Below are positions 1-7,079 of a DNA stretch of 10,542 nucleotides, piece by piece. Both the position numbers and the translations under genes were made by a program. The DNA lies in NCBI GenBank assembly GCA_003645555.1, contig QNFN01000032.1, positions 1-10,542 of the forward strand. Reading direction: 5' to 3'. The DNA comes from Gammaproteobacteria bacterium. Lineage in GTDB: Bacteria; Pseudomonadota; Gammaproteobacteria; QNFN01. A model generated the notes under the pieces. The model was not told where the DNA came from and ran no database searches. It saw only the letters and a list, made by a program, of their open reading frames with translations. Every line of letters starts with the position of its first letter. Position 1 is the first letter of the stretch.

Positions 1-56
1 AGGGCCACCGACAGGGCCAGCGCGGGAAGCGCGGATACAAGCAGACGTTTATTCAT
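1..56 (-). CDS. Exported protein, N-terminal fragment only
   Basis: Only the first 18 codons plus two bases lie in the window; the gene runs off the left edge. The ATG is the complement of 54-56, and the product begins MNKRLLVSALPALALSVA. This is a short basic n-region (Asn-Lys-Arg) followed by a hydrophobic stretch rich in Ala, Leu and Val, so it is a typical Sec signal peptide. An AAAGG ribosome-binding site lies about 10 bases upstream of the ATG. The mature protein is not visible, so its function cannot be named; it is presumably periplasmic or outer-membrane. It is transcribed in the same direction as the upstream yjjV-like gene, but across a 273-bp gap, so it probably has its own promoter. 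Confidence 0.75.
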   Translation of the reverse strand, partial: MNKRLLVSALPALALSVA

Positions 57-329
57 TATATGAATACCTTTCGCTCTGGTGGTGTATAGCCAAGCTCTGG
101 GCCTGGCCGTTATTCGCTGCCCGCCCCTGGGCTTGCCGTAGTAAAACCGACCGCCTGCCGCCACCGATCAGCGTGGCCGGCGATGCAGCTGGTGCGATTT
201 CGTGGCTGGAACTGGCGGGACCCCGCCTCCCTGTTCCGTAACGCGATTATTGTCAACGTAGTCCATTTTCACCATCAGCGCCCGCGTGTCCATTGACGGA
301 ACGCAATAACAGCCGGGATTTCACCGCCT
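57..329. other. Intergenic region upstream of the exported protein
   Basis: This gap of 273 bp lies between the stop of the yjjV-like gene and the start of the exported-protein gene. No convincing gene is visible. A 41-codon minus-strand ORF (293-168) has no ribosome-binding site and no recognisable product. The stretch holds a strong stem-loop at 208-237. On the minus strand a TATACA hexamer near 85-90 could be a -10 box for the exported-protein gene, but no matching -35 box is seen, so the promoter is not placed. TTGACA occurs on the minus strand at 256-251 without a good -10 box 17 bases on. Confidence 0.5.
208..237. repeat. Stem-loop in the intergenic region
   Basis: GGAAC (208-212) pairs with GTTCC (233-237). 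Inside it GGCGGG (214-219) pairs with CCCGCC (222-227), giving a two-part hairpin with an asymmetric internal loop. No T-tract follows on either strand, so it does not look like a standard intrinsic terminator. On the minus strand it would lie about 150 bases before the exported-protein start, where it could be a leader structure, or a protein-binding dyad in DNA form. Confidence 0.5.
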
Positions 330-1097
330 TCAAACCTCCAGTCGGAGCACTTTGCAGGCGTTGTCGGTGGTCTGTCGGGCCACCTCGCCAGGGTCTGTTT
401 CGCGCAGCCGGGCTAGCGTGGCGAGCACCTCGGGCAGGTACTCCGGGCTGTTGCGCTCACCTCGATGGCTGGCAACGGTCAGGTCCGGAGCGTCAGTCTC
501 GAGCACCAACGCCTCGACCGGGAGTTCCTTCGCAAGCGCATGCAGTCGACGCGAATGATCGTAGGTCAACATACCGCCGAAGCCGAGACAGAACCCGAGT
601 TCGAGGTACTGCCCTGCCTGCTGCAGGCTGCCATTGAAGGCGTGGACGATACCACCAGGCACTCGAACCCGGCGTAGCGCGGCGAGCACGTCATCGTGGG
701 CCTTGCGCACGTGCAGCACCACCGGCAAGCCGGCAGCGCGGGCGATGGCGAGCTGGGCCTCAAACAACACCTGCTGGCGATCGCGGTCGATATCGGAGAC
801 GAAGAAATCCAGGCCGATCTCGCCGACGGCAACGACATCACCAGCGGCCAGCGCGGGCGCGAGTGCGGCGACATCCGCATCTGCGTGACGCGCGGTGAAG
901 ACCGGATGCAGACCGTAGGCCGCGTACAGGTCGGCGTGAGCAGCACACAAGGCCCGCAGACCGGGCCAGCTGACGGCATCGACGGCCGGAACGACGAAGC
1001 CACCGACACCCGCGGCACGACTGCGCGTAAGTACCTCGTCACGATCGGGATCGAACGCATCGACATCGAGGTGGCAGTGGGTGTCGATCAATTCCAC
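330..1097 (-). CDS. yjjV: TatD-family metal-dependent hydrolase, YjjV-like
   Basis: The product is a TIM-barrel metal-dependent hydrolase of the TatD family, whose members are Mg-dependent DNases (3'-5' exonuclease activity in TatD itself). From the GTG start at 1097 it is 255 residues, the usual family length. Visible motifs are IDTHCHLD at residues 4-11 (metal ligands His7 and His9), VGEIGLDF with Glu93, LHVRKAHDD with His129, VHAFNGSLQQ with His152, and LETDAPD with Asp202. The match to E. coli YjjV (EIGLD, SGSLQQA, LLLETDAPD) is better than to TatD or YcfH as I remember them. A GTG start is preferred because GGAG lies 9 bases upstream of it. An in-frame ATG at 1127 would add ten residues but has no ribosome-binding site and falls against a REP-like element. 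The gene lies downstream of tcdA on the same strand, 133 bp away. The physiological substrate is not known from sequence. Confidence 0.93.
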   Translation of the reverse strand: MELIDTHCHLDVDAFDPDRDEVLTRSRAAGVGGFVVPAVDAVSWPGLRALCAAHADLYAAYGLHPVFTARHADADVAALAPALAAGDVVAVGEIGLDFFVSDIDRDRQQVLFEAQLAIARAAGLPVVLHVRKAHDDVLAALRRVRVPGGIVHAFNGSLQQAGQYLELGFCLGFGGMLTYDHSRRLHALAKELPVEALVLETDAPDLTVASHRGERNSPEYLPEVLATLARLRETDPGEVARQTTDNACKVLRLEV

Positions 1098-1106
1098 CGA
1101 TATATT

Positions 1107-1110
1107 CTCC
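1107..1110 (-). promoter_or_regulatory. Ribosome-binding site that decides the yjjV start
   Basis: On the minus strand GGAG is followed by a 9-base spacer and then GTG (1097-1095). The in-frame ATG at 1127 has no such signal, so this site favours the shorter protein beginning (M)ELIDTHCH. Confidence 0.6.
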
Positions 1111-1132
1111 GGGCGGCGCATCTCCATTCATT

Positions 1133-1157
1133 GTAGGAGCGGCGCTCCGCCGCGACC
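1133..1157 (+). repeat. REP-like element (GTAGGAGC type)
   Basis: The sequence begins GTAGGAGC and ends GCCGCGAC. GCGGC and GCCGC can pair around a five-base loop. This is the form of the REP palindromes common in Pseudomonas and related gammaproteobacteria, which carry a GTAG foot beside a GC-rich hairpin and are mobilised by RAYT transposases. It sits between tcdA and the yjjV-like gene. A related copy in the opposite orientation lies at 7001-7038. No RAYT gene is in the window. Confidence 0.6.
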
Positions 1158-1230
1158 GGTCTCGCCGAAGGTCCAGCGGACCGGTACCCCGTTAGCATAT
1201 AAGCTGTTCCCTCTAGAGAGGAGAGGTGCC

Positions 1231-2043
1231 TCATGATCCGGCTTTCCGTTTCACCGCCCGGTTCAACAACCGCGCCGCCGCCACCATGCCGAAACAGGCC
1301 GTGACGGTAACGACCGAGCCGTAGCCGGAATCGCAGTCGAGCGTCTTGCCGTGGACCCCGGGCTTACGGTGGCTGACGCTGCCATCGGGACGCGGGTAGA
1401 GCGGCTGCTCGGTGGAGAAGACACACTCGACGCCGAAGCGGCGTTTCGGGTTCTTGGTCCAGCCAAACTCGCTGCGCAGTCGCGAGCGTACCTTGGCTGC
1501 GAGCGGGTCGTTCCAGGTTCGACTCAGGTCGGCCGTGGCCACCGCGGTCGGGTCGGTCAAACCTCCGGCACCGCCAGTGGTGATGACCGCGATCTTGCGC
1601 CGGCGACAGAACTGGATCAGTGCCGCCTTGAAGCGGATGACGTCGATGGCGTCGACCACGCCATCGAGGCCGTCGCCGAGATGACGTTCTAGCGTCGCCG
1701 GAGTCAGCGGTTCATCCAGCGCTTCGACCACGCAGTCGGGGTGGATGGCGGCAATCCGTTCCGCCATCACCGCGACCTTGGAACGACCGACAGTGCCATC
1801 CAGCGCATGCAACTGACGGTTGACGTTGGAGAGCGCGACATCGTCGGGATCAATCAGTCGCAGCCGCCTGACACCGCTACGTGCCAATGCCTCGGCGGCC
1901 CATGAGCCGACCCCTCCGAGACCGACAACACAGATCGCCAGATCGCGGATCACCCGCGTCCCGGCATCGCCGTAAAGCCGGTGCACGGCAGCGAAGCGTG
2001 CCTCATCAGGATCGTCCTGAACCGGATCACTGGCGTCATCCAT
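1231..2043 (-). CDS. tcdA: tRNA threonylcarbamoyladenosine dehydratase
   Basis: TcdA (CsdL, YgdL) uses ATP to cyclise t6A37 of ANN-decoding tRNAs to ct6A, by an E1/ThiF-like adenylation. The 270-residue product matches E. coli TcdA (268) closely. It has the nucleotide-binding GLGGVGSWAAEALARSG at about 41-57, the acidic pair in LIDPDDV (Asp65, Asp67), SNVNRQLHAL with Asn75-Arg76-Gln77, GRSK with Lys89, VVDAID, TTGGAGG, DPLAAKVRSRLRS and GVECVFSTE. In the ThiF fold these form the ATP/Mg site and the substrate loop. A perfect AGGAGG lies five bases before the ATG at 2043, so this start is chosen over an upstream one that would add 19 atypical residues. The gene is transcribed away from the efflux operon. 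In E. coli TcdA works with the CsdA/CsdE sulfur system, but no csd gene is present here. Confidence 0.96.
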   Translation of the reverse strand: MDDASDPVQDDPDEARFAAVHRLYGDAGTRVIRDLAICVVGLGGVGSWAAEALARSGVRRLRLIDPDDVALSNVNRQLHALDGTVGRSKVAVMAERIAAIHPDCVVEALDEPLTPATLERHLGDGLDGVVDAIDVIRFKAALIQFCRRRKIAVITTGGAGGLTDPTAVATADLSRTWNDPLAAKVRSRLRSEFGWTKNPKRRFGVECVFSTEQPLYPRPDGSVSHRKPGVHGKTLDCDSGYGSVVTVTACFGMVAAARLLNRAVKRKAGS

Positions 2044-2048
2044 CTCCA

Positions 2049-2054
2049 CCTCCT
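2049..2054 (-). promoter_or_regulatory. Strong ribosome-binding site of tcdA
   Basis: AGGAGG on the minus strand is followed by a 5-base spacer and then the ATG at 2043-2041. It fixes the tcdA start and rules against the longer reading frame beginning at 2100. Confidence 0.75.
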
Positions 2055-2098
2055 GCCAAGCCACGACGGCCGATTGGCCGCGGCAACAAACCTCCGGC

Positions 2099-2127
2099 AT
2101 TCTTTACAGCCGCGACGTGGCTGTCTA
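2099..2127 (-). promoter_or_regulatory. Candidate tcdA promoter
   Basis: On the minus strand TAGACA (2127-2122, five of six to TTGACA) is followed after exactly 17 bases by AAGAAT (2104-2099, four of six to TATAAT). Transcription would begin near 2092, about 50 bases before the tcdA ATG. The -10 box overlaps the -35 box of the candidate plus-strand promoter. Found by eye, so only moderately likely. Confidence 0.4.
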
Positions 2128-2131
2128 CCGT
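2103..2131 (+). promoter_or_regulatory. Candidate efflux-operon promoter
   Basis: TTTACA (2103-2108, five of six to TTGACA) is followed after exactly 17 bases by TACCGT (2126-2131), which keeps the three most conserved -10 positions (T, A and final T). Transcription would begin near 2138, giving a leader of about 55 bases before the adaptor ATG at 2194. It overlaps a candidate promoter on the other strand. Confidence 0.4.
2106..2124. promoter_or_regulatory. Operator-like dyad between divergent promoters
   Basis: The 19-bp sequence ACAGCCGCGACGTGGCTGT is symmetric about position 2115. The six-base outer arms ACAGCC and GGCTGT are perfect complements and the inner CG pairs also match, leaving one mismatched pair and the centre. 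It lies in the spacer of the candidate promoters on both strands, where a bound dimeric repressor or MerR-type activator would affect tcdA and the efflux operon together. No regulator gene is in the window, so the binding protein is unknown. Confidence 0.45.
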
Positions 2132-2193
2132 GTGCGGGCACGCCGACGTACCGGCAAAGGAATCATGCCGCCCCCGCGGAGTCGAACCCCTCC

Positions 2194-3423
2194 ATGCACG
2201 CCACTTTACTTAAACGCGTTGCGCTCCCGCTCGCGATCCTCGCGGCCGCGATCACGCTGTTCCTGTGGCTGCGCGCGACCAAACCGGTGCAACCGGCGCC
2301 GACACCGCAGGAAAAGACGTGGCGGGTCGAGGTGGTGGAGGCCAAGCCGGCACGCCGAGTCCCGTCACTGACCCTCTACGGCCGCGTCGAAACACCCACG
2401 CGGGTCCGCCCGGCCGCACCTGGCGCAGGCGTGGTCGCCGAAGTGCCGGCACGTGAGGGGCAGCGCTTCGAGGCCGGCTCGCTGCTACTGGCGCTCGACG
2501 CACGTGATTTTGCCCCGGCCGTGGCCCAGACCCGTGCCGAACTCGCTGATCTCGACGCCCAGATCGAGGCTGAGCGGCTGCGTGACCGTGCCGATCGGGA
2601 AACGCTCGCCCAAGAGACCCGTCTGCTCGCCCTGGCCGAATCGGCCGTGACCCGCGTCACCCGGCTCAAGAGCCAGAATCTCGGTTCCGAAACCGCGCTC
2701 GACGACGCCGTCAGCGCTCTTGGCCGGCAGCAGCTTGCCGTGACCATGCGCCGCCTCGCCGTCGACAGCGCGGACGCCCGCCTGCGCCAGCTCGAAGCGC
2801 GCCGCGCGCGCCAGCAAGCGTTGCTCGACACGGCCGAGTTGGCATTCCAGCGCAGCCGCATTGTGGCCCCGTTCACCGGTATTGTCGCCACCGTCCATGT
2901 TGCTCCGGGCGACCGCGTGCAAACCGGCAACGCGCTGCTCGAAATCTACCCGGTTGATGACCTCGAGGTACGCGCGCGGGTCCCCCAGCGCTATCAGGAG
3001 GAGTTGCTGGCGGCCCTCGATGGCGGTGTACCGCTGCACGCCCGGATCGGTGGCAGTGATCTCGAGCTGCCGCTGCTGCGGGTCGCCGGTGTCAGTGACC
3101 CGAGCGGCATCGACGCCTTCTTCCGCCTGCCGGCCACCACTGGAATACGCCTCGGCGCACTGCTCGATCTGGTCCTGCTGCGCCCGGCGGTTGACGATGC
3201 CGTCGCCGTGCCTTACCAGGCGCTTTACGGCAATGGCCGCATCTACCTGCTGCGCGATGGCCGCATGACCGGGATTGATGTCGAAGTACTCGGCCCGGCG
3301 GCCGATGGCGATGCCTCGTTGGCGCTGGTGCGTGGCACTGGCATCGCCGCCGGTGACCGGGTGATCGCCACCCACCTGCCGAATGCCATCGAAGGCCTGT
3401 CGGTGCAGCCGCTAGAGCCGTGA
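2194..3423 (+). CDS. RND efflux periplasmic adaptor subunit (MFP/HlyD family)
   Basis: This 409-residue protein would link the inner-membrane pump encoded next to it to an outer-membrane channel. The start is the ATG at 2194, followed by an N-terminal hydrophobic anchor (about 8-27) with no lipobox Cys, so it is probably membrane-anchored. The two half-motifs of the lipoyl domain are at about 73-101 (PGAGVVAEVPAREGQRFEAGSLLLALD) and 222-250 (RIVAPFTGIVATVHVAPGDRVQTG). Between them (about 106-218) is a long Ala/Arg/Glu/Leu-rich helical hairpin. A beta-barrel and membrane-proximal domain follow, with AVPYQALYGNGRIYLLRDGRM typical of the family. The predicted ribosome-binding site is weak (GGAG about 12 bases upstream). 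The stop TGA overlaps the GTG start of the pump gene, so the two are translationally coupled. The substrate is not apparent. Confidence 0.93.
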   Translation: MHATLLKRVALPLAILAAAITLFLWLRATKPVQPAPTPQEKTWRVEVVEAKPARRVPSLTLYGRVETPTRVRPAAPGAGVVAEVPAREGQRFEAGSLLLALDARDFAPAVAQTRAELADLDAQIEAERLRDRADRETLAQETRLLALAESAVTRVTRLKSQNLGSETALDDAVSALGRQQLAVTMRRLAVDSADARLRQLEARRARQQALLDTAELAFQRSRIVAPFTGIVATVHVAPGDRVQTGNALLEIYPVDDLEVRARVPQRYQEELLAALDGGVPLHARIGGSDLELPLLRVAGVSDPSGIDAFFRLPATTGIRLGALLDLVLLRPAVDDAVAVPYQALYGNGRIYLLRDGRMTGIDVEVLGPAADGDASLALVRGTGIAAGDRVIATHLPNAIEGLSVQPLEP

Positions 3424-6400
3424 GCCACCAGCGCGACCTGCTCGGCAGGTTCGCCCACCATCGAGTGGCGGCGAACCTGCTAATGGTACTCATGTTGTGT
3501 GCCGGGATATTCGCCTTGCGCCAACTCAACGTCCAGTTCTTTCCCGATTTCGAACTGGAGGTCGTCACCGTCACCACACCCTGGAGCGGTGCCAGCTCGG
3601 AAGATGTAGAGACCGGCGTCACCATCCCGCTCGAACAGCGACTGCGCACCGTCGACCACCTCGAGGAGATGACCTCGACCTCGGCACCTGGCCTGTCCGG
3701 CATCACGCTGGAGTTCAACGAAGGGACCGACATGGTCCTGGCACTGGAGCAGGTCAAGCAGCGGGTCGATGAATTCACCAACCTGCCCGGCGATGCCGAG
3801 GATCCGGTCGTGATTCACCCGGCCCGCTATGAGCCGGTTGCCCGGCTGCGCCTCAGTGGCGTCGATGACCGCGGTGAACTTCGTCGACTCGCGCGGCGCT
3901 TCGAACGCGAACTTCTGGCACGCGGCATCGACCGGATCGACATCAATGGCCTGCCTGAGGAAGCGATCAGAATTGCCTTTGATCCCGCTGACCTGCAGCG
4001 GCTCGGGCTCGACCTGGCCGCCGTCGCGGAACGCATCGACCACCTCAGTCGCGACCTTCCGGCCGGTCTTGCCGGCAGCGACGACAGCGCACGTGAGCTG
4101 CGCAGCCTCGACCAGCGCCGTGACCCGGCCGGTTTCGCCAACCTGCCGCTGGTCGGTGAAGGGGCGGCACGGATCAACCTCGGTGCGGTCGCCACCATCG
4201 CCCGTCAACCACTCGAACGGCAGCCGGAGATCAGCGTCGATGGCCAACGCACCGTGGTGCTGCAGCTGTCACGTACCGCGGCCGGTGACTCCCTGGCCGC
4301 CGCACGCACCCTCGACGCCTGGTTCGACGAGACGCTGCCGACGTTGCCGCCGACCGTGCAGCTCGAGGTTTTCAGCAAACACTGGGAGCTGATTCTCGAC
4401 CGCATCAACGTACTGCTGAAAAATGGCGCCGGCGGTCTGTTGCTGGTACTGGTTACCCTCTACCTGTTCCTCTCGGCCCGCGTCGCCTTCTGGGTTGCGG
4501 TCGGCATCCCGGTCTCGTTCATGGCGACGCTGGCGGTGCTCTACCTGGCCGGCGGTAGCATCAACATGGTCAGCCTGTTCGCGCTGATCATGGGCCTGGG
4601 CATCATCGTCGATGACGCCATCGTCGTTGGCGAGGACGCCCAGGCGCACTACGACATGGGCGAGGAGCCACTACGTGCCGCCGAGGGTGGTGCCCGACGC
4701 ATGCTCGGCCCGGTCATGGCCTCGTCACTGACCACCGTGGCCGCGTTCCTGCCGCTGATGCTGATCGGCGGCATCATGGGCAACATCATGTCGACCATTC
4801 CGTTGGTGATCGTCAGCGTGATCTTCGCCTCACTGATCGAGAGTTTCCTGATCCTCCCCGGTCACCTGCGCGGCGCTTTCCGCCATGCCCACCACCGCCG
4901 GCGCGCCACCCGTGAACGTCTCGATGCCGCGTTCGAGCGCTTCCGCGACCGTCGCTTCCGGCCGCTGGTCGACCGGGCCCTGCAACACCGCGGGACGACG
5001 TTGGCGCTGGCCGTTGCCGCACTGGTGGTGGCGATCGGCCTGCTCGCAGGTGGCCGACTGAGCTGGGTTTTCTTTCCGTCACCGGAATCGACCACGGTGC
5101 ACGCCAACGTGCGCTTTGTCTCCGGCACCCCGCGCGCCACGGTCGACCGTTTCCTGACCCATCTCGAGAAAACGCTGGCGACAACCAATGCCGAGCTCGG
5201 GTCCGAGGTCGTCCACACCCACTACGTCTCGCACGGCGCCTCGACCGGACGCGGACGGGCGCGTACCGGTGAGCGCCTCGGTGCCATCTTTGTCGAACTC
5301 GTGCCACCGGATGCTCGCGACATAAGCAACCGCACGTTTATCAATGCCTGGCGTGGACGCATCGTCGTGCCACACGGCGTCGAGAACTTCACCATCACCG
5401 AGGAGCGCAGCGGCCCGGTCAGCCGCGACCTGGAAATCCGGTTGGCCGGCGACGACCCGGAACGCGTCAAACAGGCGTCCCTGGCACTGGGCGAGGCCCT
5501 GCGCGCCCTGCCCGGGGTCAGCGCCATCGAAGACGATCTGCCCTATGGCCGAGAACAGCTGATCTACAAATTGAGCGCAGCGGGCCAGGCGCTCGGCCTG
5601 ACCATCACCGGGCTCGGCCGCCAGCTCCGTGCGGCCTACGATGGGCTGCTGGTGCAGCGCTTCCAGGACGGTCCCGACGAAGTCGAGGTACGGGTCGAGC
5701 TGAACCGTGACACCCAGCGCCGCATGCGCCACCTCGACCAGCTGCCGATACGGCTCCCGGATGGACGCTTCGTACCGCTCGGCAGCGTCGCCCTGTGGAC
5801 CTCGAAGCGTGGCTTCGAGACGTTGCGCCACGCCGACGGTCGCCTTGCCGCGACGATCTCGGCCGACATCGACAGCACAGTCAACAACACCGAGCGTGTC
5901 ACCCGTGCGCTGGCGGCCGAAACCCTGCCGCAACTTGCCGCGATGTATGGGGTCGAGTTCTCGCTCGAGGGCGGCTCGGCACGCCAGGCCGACACCCTCG
6001 GCGACATGCGAACCGGCATGCTGCTCGGCCTGTTGCTAATCTACGTGGTGCTCGCCTGGGTGTTCAGCTCCTACGGCTGGCCGTTGCTCGTCATGACCGC
6101 GATCCCGTTCGGCCTCACCGGAGCGGTGTTCGGCCACTGGCTGCTCGGCATGGACCTGACCATCCTGTCGCTGTTCGGTTTCTTCGGGCTGTCCGGCATC
6201 GTGGTCAATGATTCGATCATCCTGGTCACCTTCTACCAGCGCCTGCGCGATGAAGGCTGTGCGGTACACGAGGCACTGGTCGAGGCCGCGTGCCAGCGCC
6301 TGCGCGCGGTGCTGCTGACCTCGCTGACCACCATCGCCGGATTGACCCCGCTGCTGTTCGAGACCTCGACCCAGGCGCAGTTCCTGATCCCGATGGCGGT

Positions 6401-6536
6401 ATCGATCGCTTTCGGACTGGCCTTCGCCACGCTGTTGATCCTGGTGGTGCTGCCGACGATGCTGTCGCTCTACGAGGAGGTGCACACACGCTCCACCACG
6501 CGAGAAGAGCCGCCTACTGCGACGGAGACGACCTGA
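3420..6536 (+). CDS. RND efflux transporter permease subunit (AcrB/HAE-1 family)
   Basis: This 1038-residue proton-driven inner-membrane exporter has the size and two-half layout of AcrB. TM1 is at about 17-37 (VAANLLMVLMLCAGIFAL), a large periplasmic porter region follows, then TM2-6 at about 335-485, TM7 at about 520-545, a second periplasmic region, and TM8-12 at about 865-1020. The proton-relay aspartates of TM4 are present as Asp398-Asp399 in GLGIIVDDAIVVGED. In TM10 the motif is GLSGIVVNDSIILVTF, so the position of AcrB Lys940 is Asn930 and is followed by Asp931; the Arg971 counterpart is Arg960 in RLRAVLLTSL. That TM10 form occurs in a large, mostly uncharacterised branch of RND pumps. 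The GTG start overlaps the adaptor stop (GTGA). The gene is fully open. No tolC/oprM-type gene is adjacent, so an outer-membrane partner must be encoded elsewhere. Substrate class is not predictable from sequence. Confidence 0.95.
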   Translation: MSHQRDLLGRFAHHRVAANLLMVLMLCAGIFALRQLNVQFFPDFELEVVTVTTPWSGASSEDVETGVTIPLEQRLRTVDHLEEMTSTSAPGLSGITLEFNEGTDMVLALEQVKQRVDEFTNLPGDAEDPVVIHPARYEPVARLRLSGVDDRGELRRLARRFERELLARGIDRIDINGLPEEAIRIAFDPADLQRLGLDLAAVAERIDHLSRDLPAGLAGSDDSARELRSLDQRRDPAGFANLPLVGEGAARINLGAVATIARQPLERQPEISVDGQRTVVLQLSRTAAGDSLAAARTLDAWFDETLPTLPPTVQLEVFSKHWELILDRINVLLKNGAGGLLLVLVTLYLFLSARVAFWVAVGIPVSFMATLAVLYLAGGSINMVSLFALIMGLGIIVDDAIVVGEDAQAHYDMGEEPLRAAEGGARRMLGPVMASSLTTVAAFLPLMLIGGIMGNIMSTIPLVIVSVIFASLIESFLILPGHLRGAFRHAHHRRRATRERLDAAFERFRDRRFRPLVDRALQHRGTTLALAVAALVVAIGLLAGGRLSWVFFPSPESTTVHANVRFVSGTPRATVDRFLTHLEKTLATTNAELGSEVVHTHYVSHGASTGRGRARTGERLGAIFVELVPPDARDISNRTFINAWRGRIVVPHGVENFTITEERSGPVSRDLEIRLAGDDPERVKQASLALGEALRALPGVSAIEDDLPYGREQLIYKLSAAGQALGLTITGLGRQLRAAYDGLLVQRFQDGPDEVEVRVELNRDTQRRMRHLDQLPIRLPDGRFVPLGSVALWTSKRGFETLRHADGRLAATISADIDSTVNNTERVTRALAAETLPQLAAMYGVEFSLEGGSARQADTLGDMRTGMLLGLLLIYVVLAWVFSSYGWPLLVMTAIPFGLTGAVFGHWLLGMDLTILSLFGFFGLSGIVVNDSIILVTFYQRLRDEGCAVHEALVEAACQRLRAVLLTSLTTIAGLTPLLFETSTQAQFLIPMAVSIAFGLAFATLLILVVLPTMLSLYEEVHTRSTTREEPPTATETT

Positions 6537-6596
6537 CCCGGGTCAGCGCACGACCGCGGCCCCGCGTTTACCCTTGGCTCCCCTGCCCCCATTCCC

Positions 6597-6602
6597 GAGG
6601 TG
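6597..6602 (+). promoter_or_regulatory. Ribosome-binding site that decides the DUF1244 start
   Basis: GAGGTG (part of AGGTGA) ends six bases before the ATG at 6609. An in-frame GTG at 6600 lies inside this site and is therefore rejected as the start. Confidence 0.6.
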
Positions 6603-6608
6603 ACGACA

Positions 6609-6926
6609 ATGGACGACCGCACCCGCACCGAGATCGAGGCGACCGCCTTTCGCGGCCTGGTCGAGCACCTGCGCCAACGTAGCGATGTACAGAACATCGA
6701 CCTGATGAACCTGGCCGGGTTCTGCCGCAATTGCCTGGCCAAGTGGTATCGCGCCGCGGCCGCCGAACGCGATGTTGAGTTCAGCGATCTCGAGGCACGC
6801 GAAATCATCTACGGCATGCCATTCGACGAGTGGAAGGCGCAGCACCAGACGAAAGCGACGGCGGAGCAGATGGCACGCTTCGAGGAGACCAAACCGCAGC
6901 ACGCCAGGATCAGCGGGCACCGGTAG
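6609..6926 (+). CDS. DUF1244 family protein
   Basis: This 105-residue cytoplasmic protein has no signal peptide or membrane segment. The core NIDLMNLAGFCRNCLAKWYR (about 29-48) and the later IIYGMPFDEWKAQHQ (about 66-80) are the signature of the DUF1244 family, widespread small proteobacterial proteins of unknown function. The pair Cys39 and Cys42 (CRNC) could bind metal or be redox-active, but no second Cys pair is present, so a zinc site would need another subunit or His/Asp ligands (inference). It starts 72 bp after the RND pump on the same strand with no clear terminator between them, so it may be co-transcribed, although the family is not known to belong to efflux systems. The C-terminal 25 residues are polar and probably flexible. 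Confidence 0.88.
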   Translation: MDDRTRTEIEATAFRGLVEHLRQRSDVQNIDLMNLAGFCRNCLAKWYRAAAAERDVEFSDLEAREIIYGMPFDEWKAQHQTKATAEQMARFEETKPQHARISGHR

Positions 6927-7000
6927 CTGATATGCGGTGATCGCCAGGTGATGGTGTAGGGTCGCGCCGCATGATCAGCGGTTGGGATGGCCATTCCGGA

Positions 7001-7038
7001 TCGCGGCCACCCGCGGGGCATAAAGGGGCTGCTCCTAC
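7001..7038 (-). repeat. REP-like element (GTAGGAGC type), second copy
   Basis: On the minus strand the sequence begins GTAGGAGC (7038-7031) and ends GGCCGCGA (7008-7001), sharing both ends with the element at 1133-1157 but with a longer, diverged centre that contains two copies of a GGGGC/GCCCC block. It lies in the 153-bp gap between the convergent DUF1244 and FIST genes, a typical REP position, where its fold might also act on transcript ends. Confidence 0.5.
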
Positions 7039-7079
7039 CCAGGGGAGCCGGTTTTCACCCTTTCAACGCACCCGTCCGG

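Noticed and set aside
168..293. A 41-codon minus-strand ORF in the left intergenic region
   Set aside because: It has no ribosome-binding site, no recognisable motif, and its codon use does not match the GC-rich third positions of the neighbouring genes.
208..332. Possible cobalamin-type riboswitch, prompted by GGTGAAATCCCGGCTG just after the yjjV stop
   Set aside because: The other required conserved blocks (the CCCGCAACTGT-like core and GCCAGGA-ACC) are missing.
1194..1222. Possible yjjV promoter with TATGCT on the minus strand, and the CCTCTAGAGAGG dyad beside it
   Set aside because: No -35 box lies at the right distance, and the dyad is short and AT-poor around it; not enough to report.
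2171..2193. tRNA T-arm-like sequence (GGTTCGACTCC on the minus strand) before the adaptor gene
   Set aside because: The stem pairs only at two or three positions, and no acceptor, anticodon arm or CCA is found; probably chance.
2485..3375. Long minus-strand frames opposite the adaptor and pump genes
   Set aside because: They are GC-rich antisense frames. The plus strand has clear adaptor and RND motifs over their whole length.
7022..7058. Possible intrinsic terminator (GCTCC...GGAGC followed by gTTTT) between the DUF1244 and FIST genes
   Set aside because: The stem is only five base pairs, interrupted beyond that, and the T-run is four bases; too weak to call.
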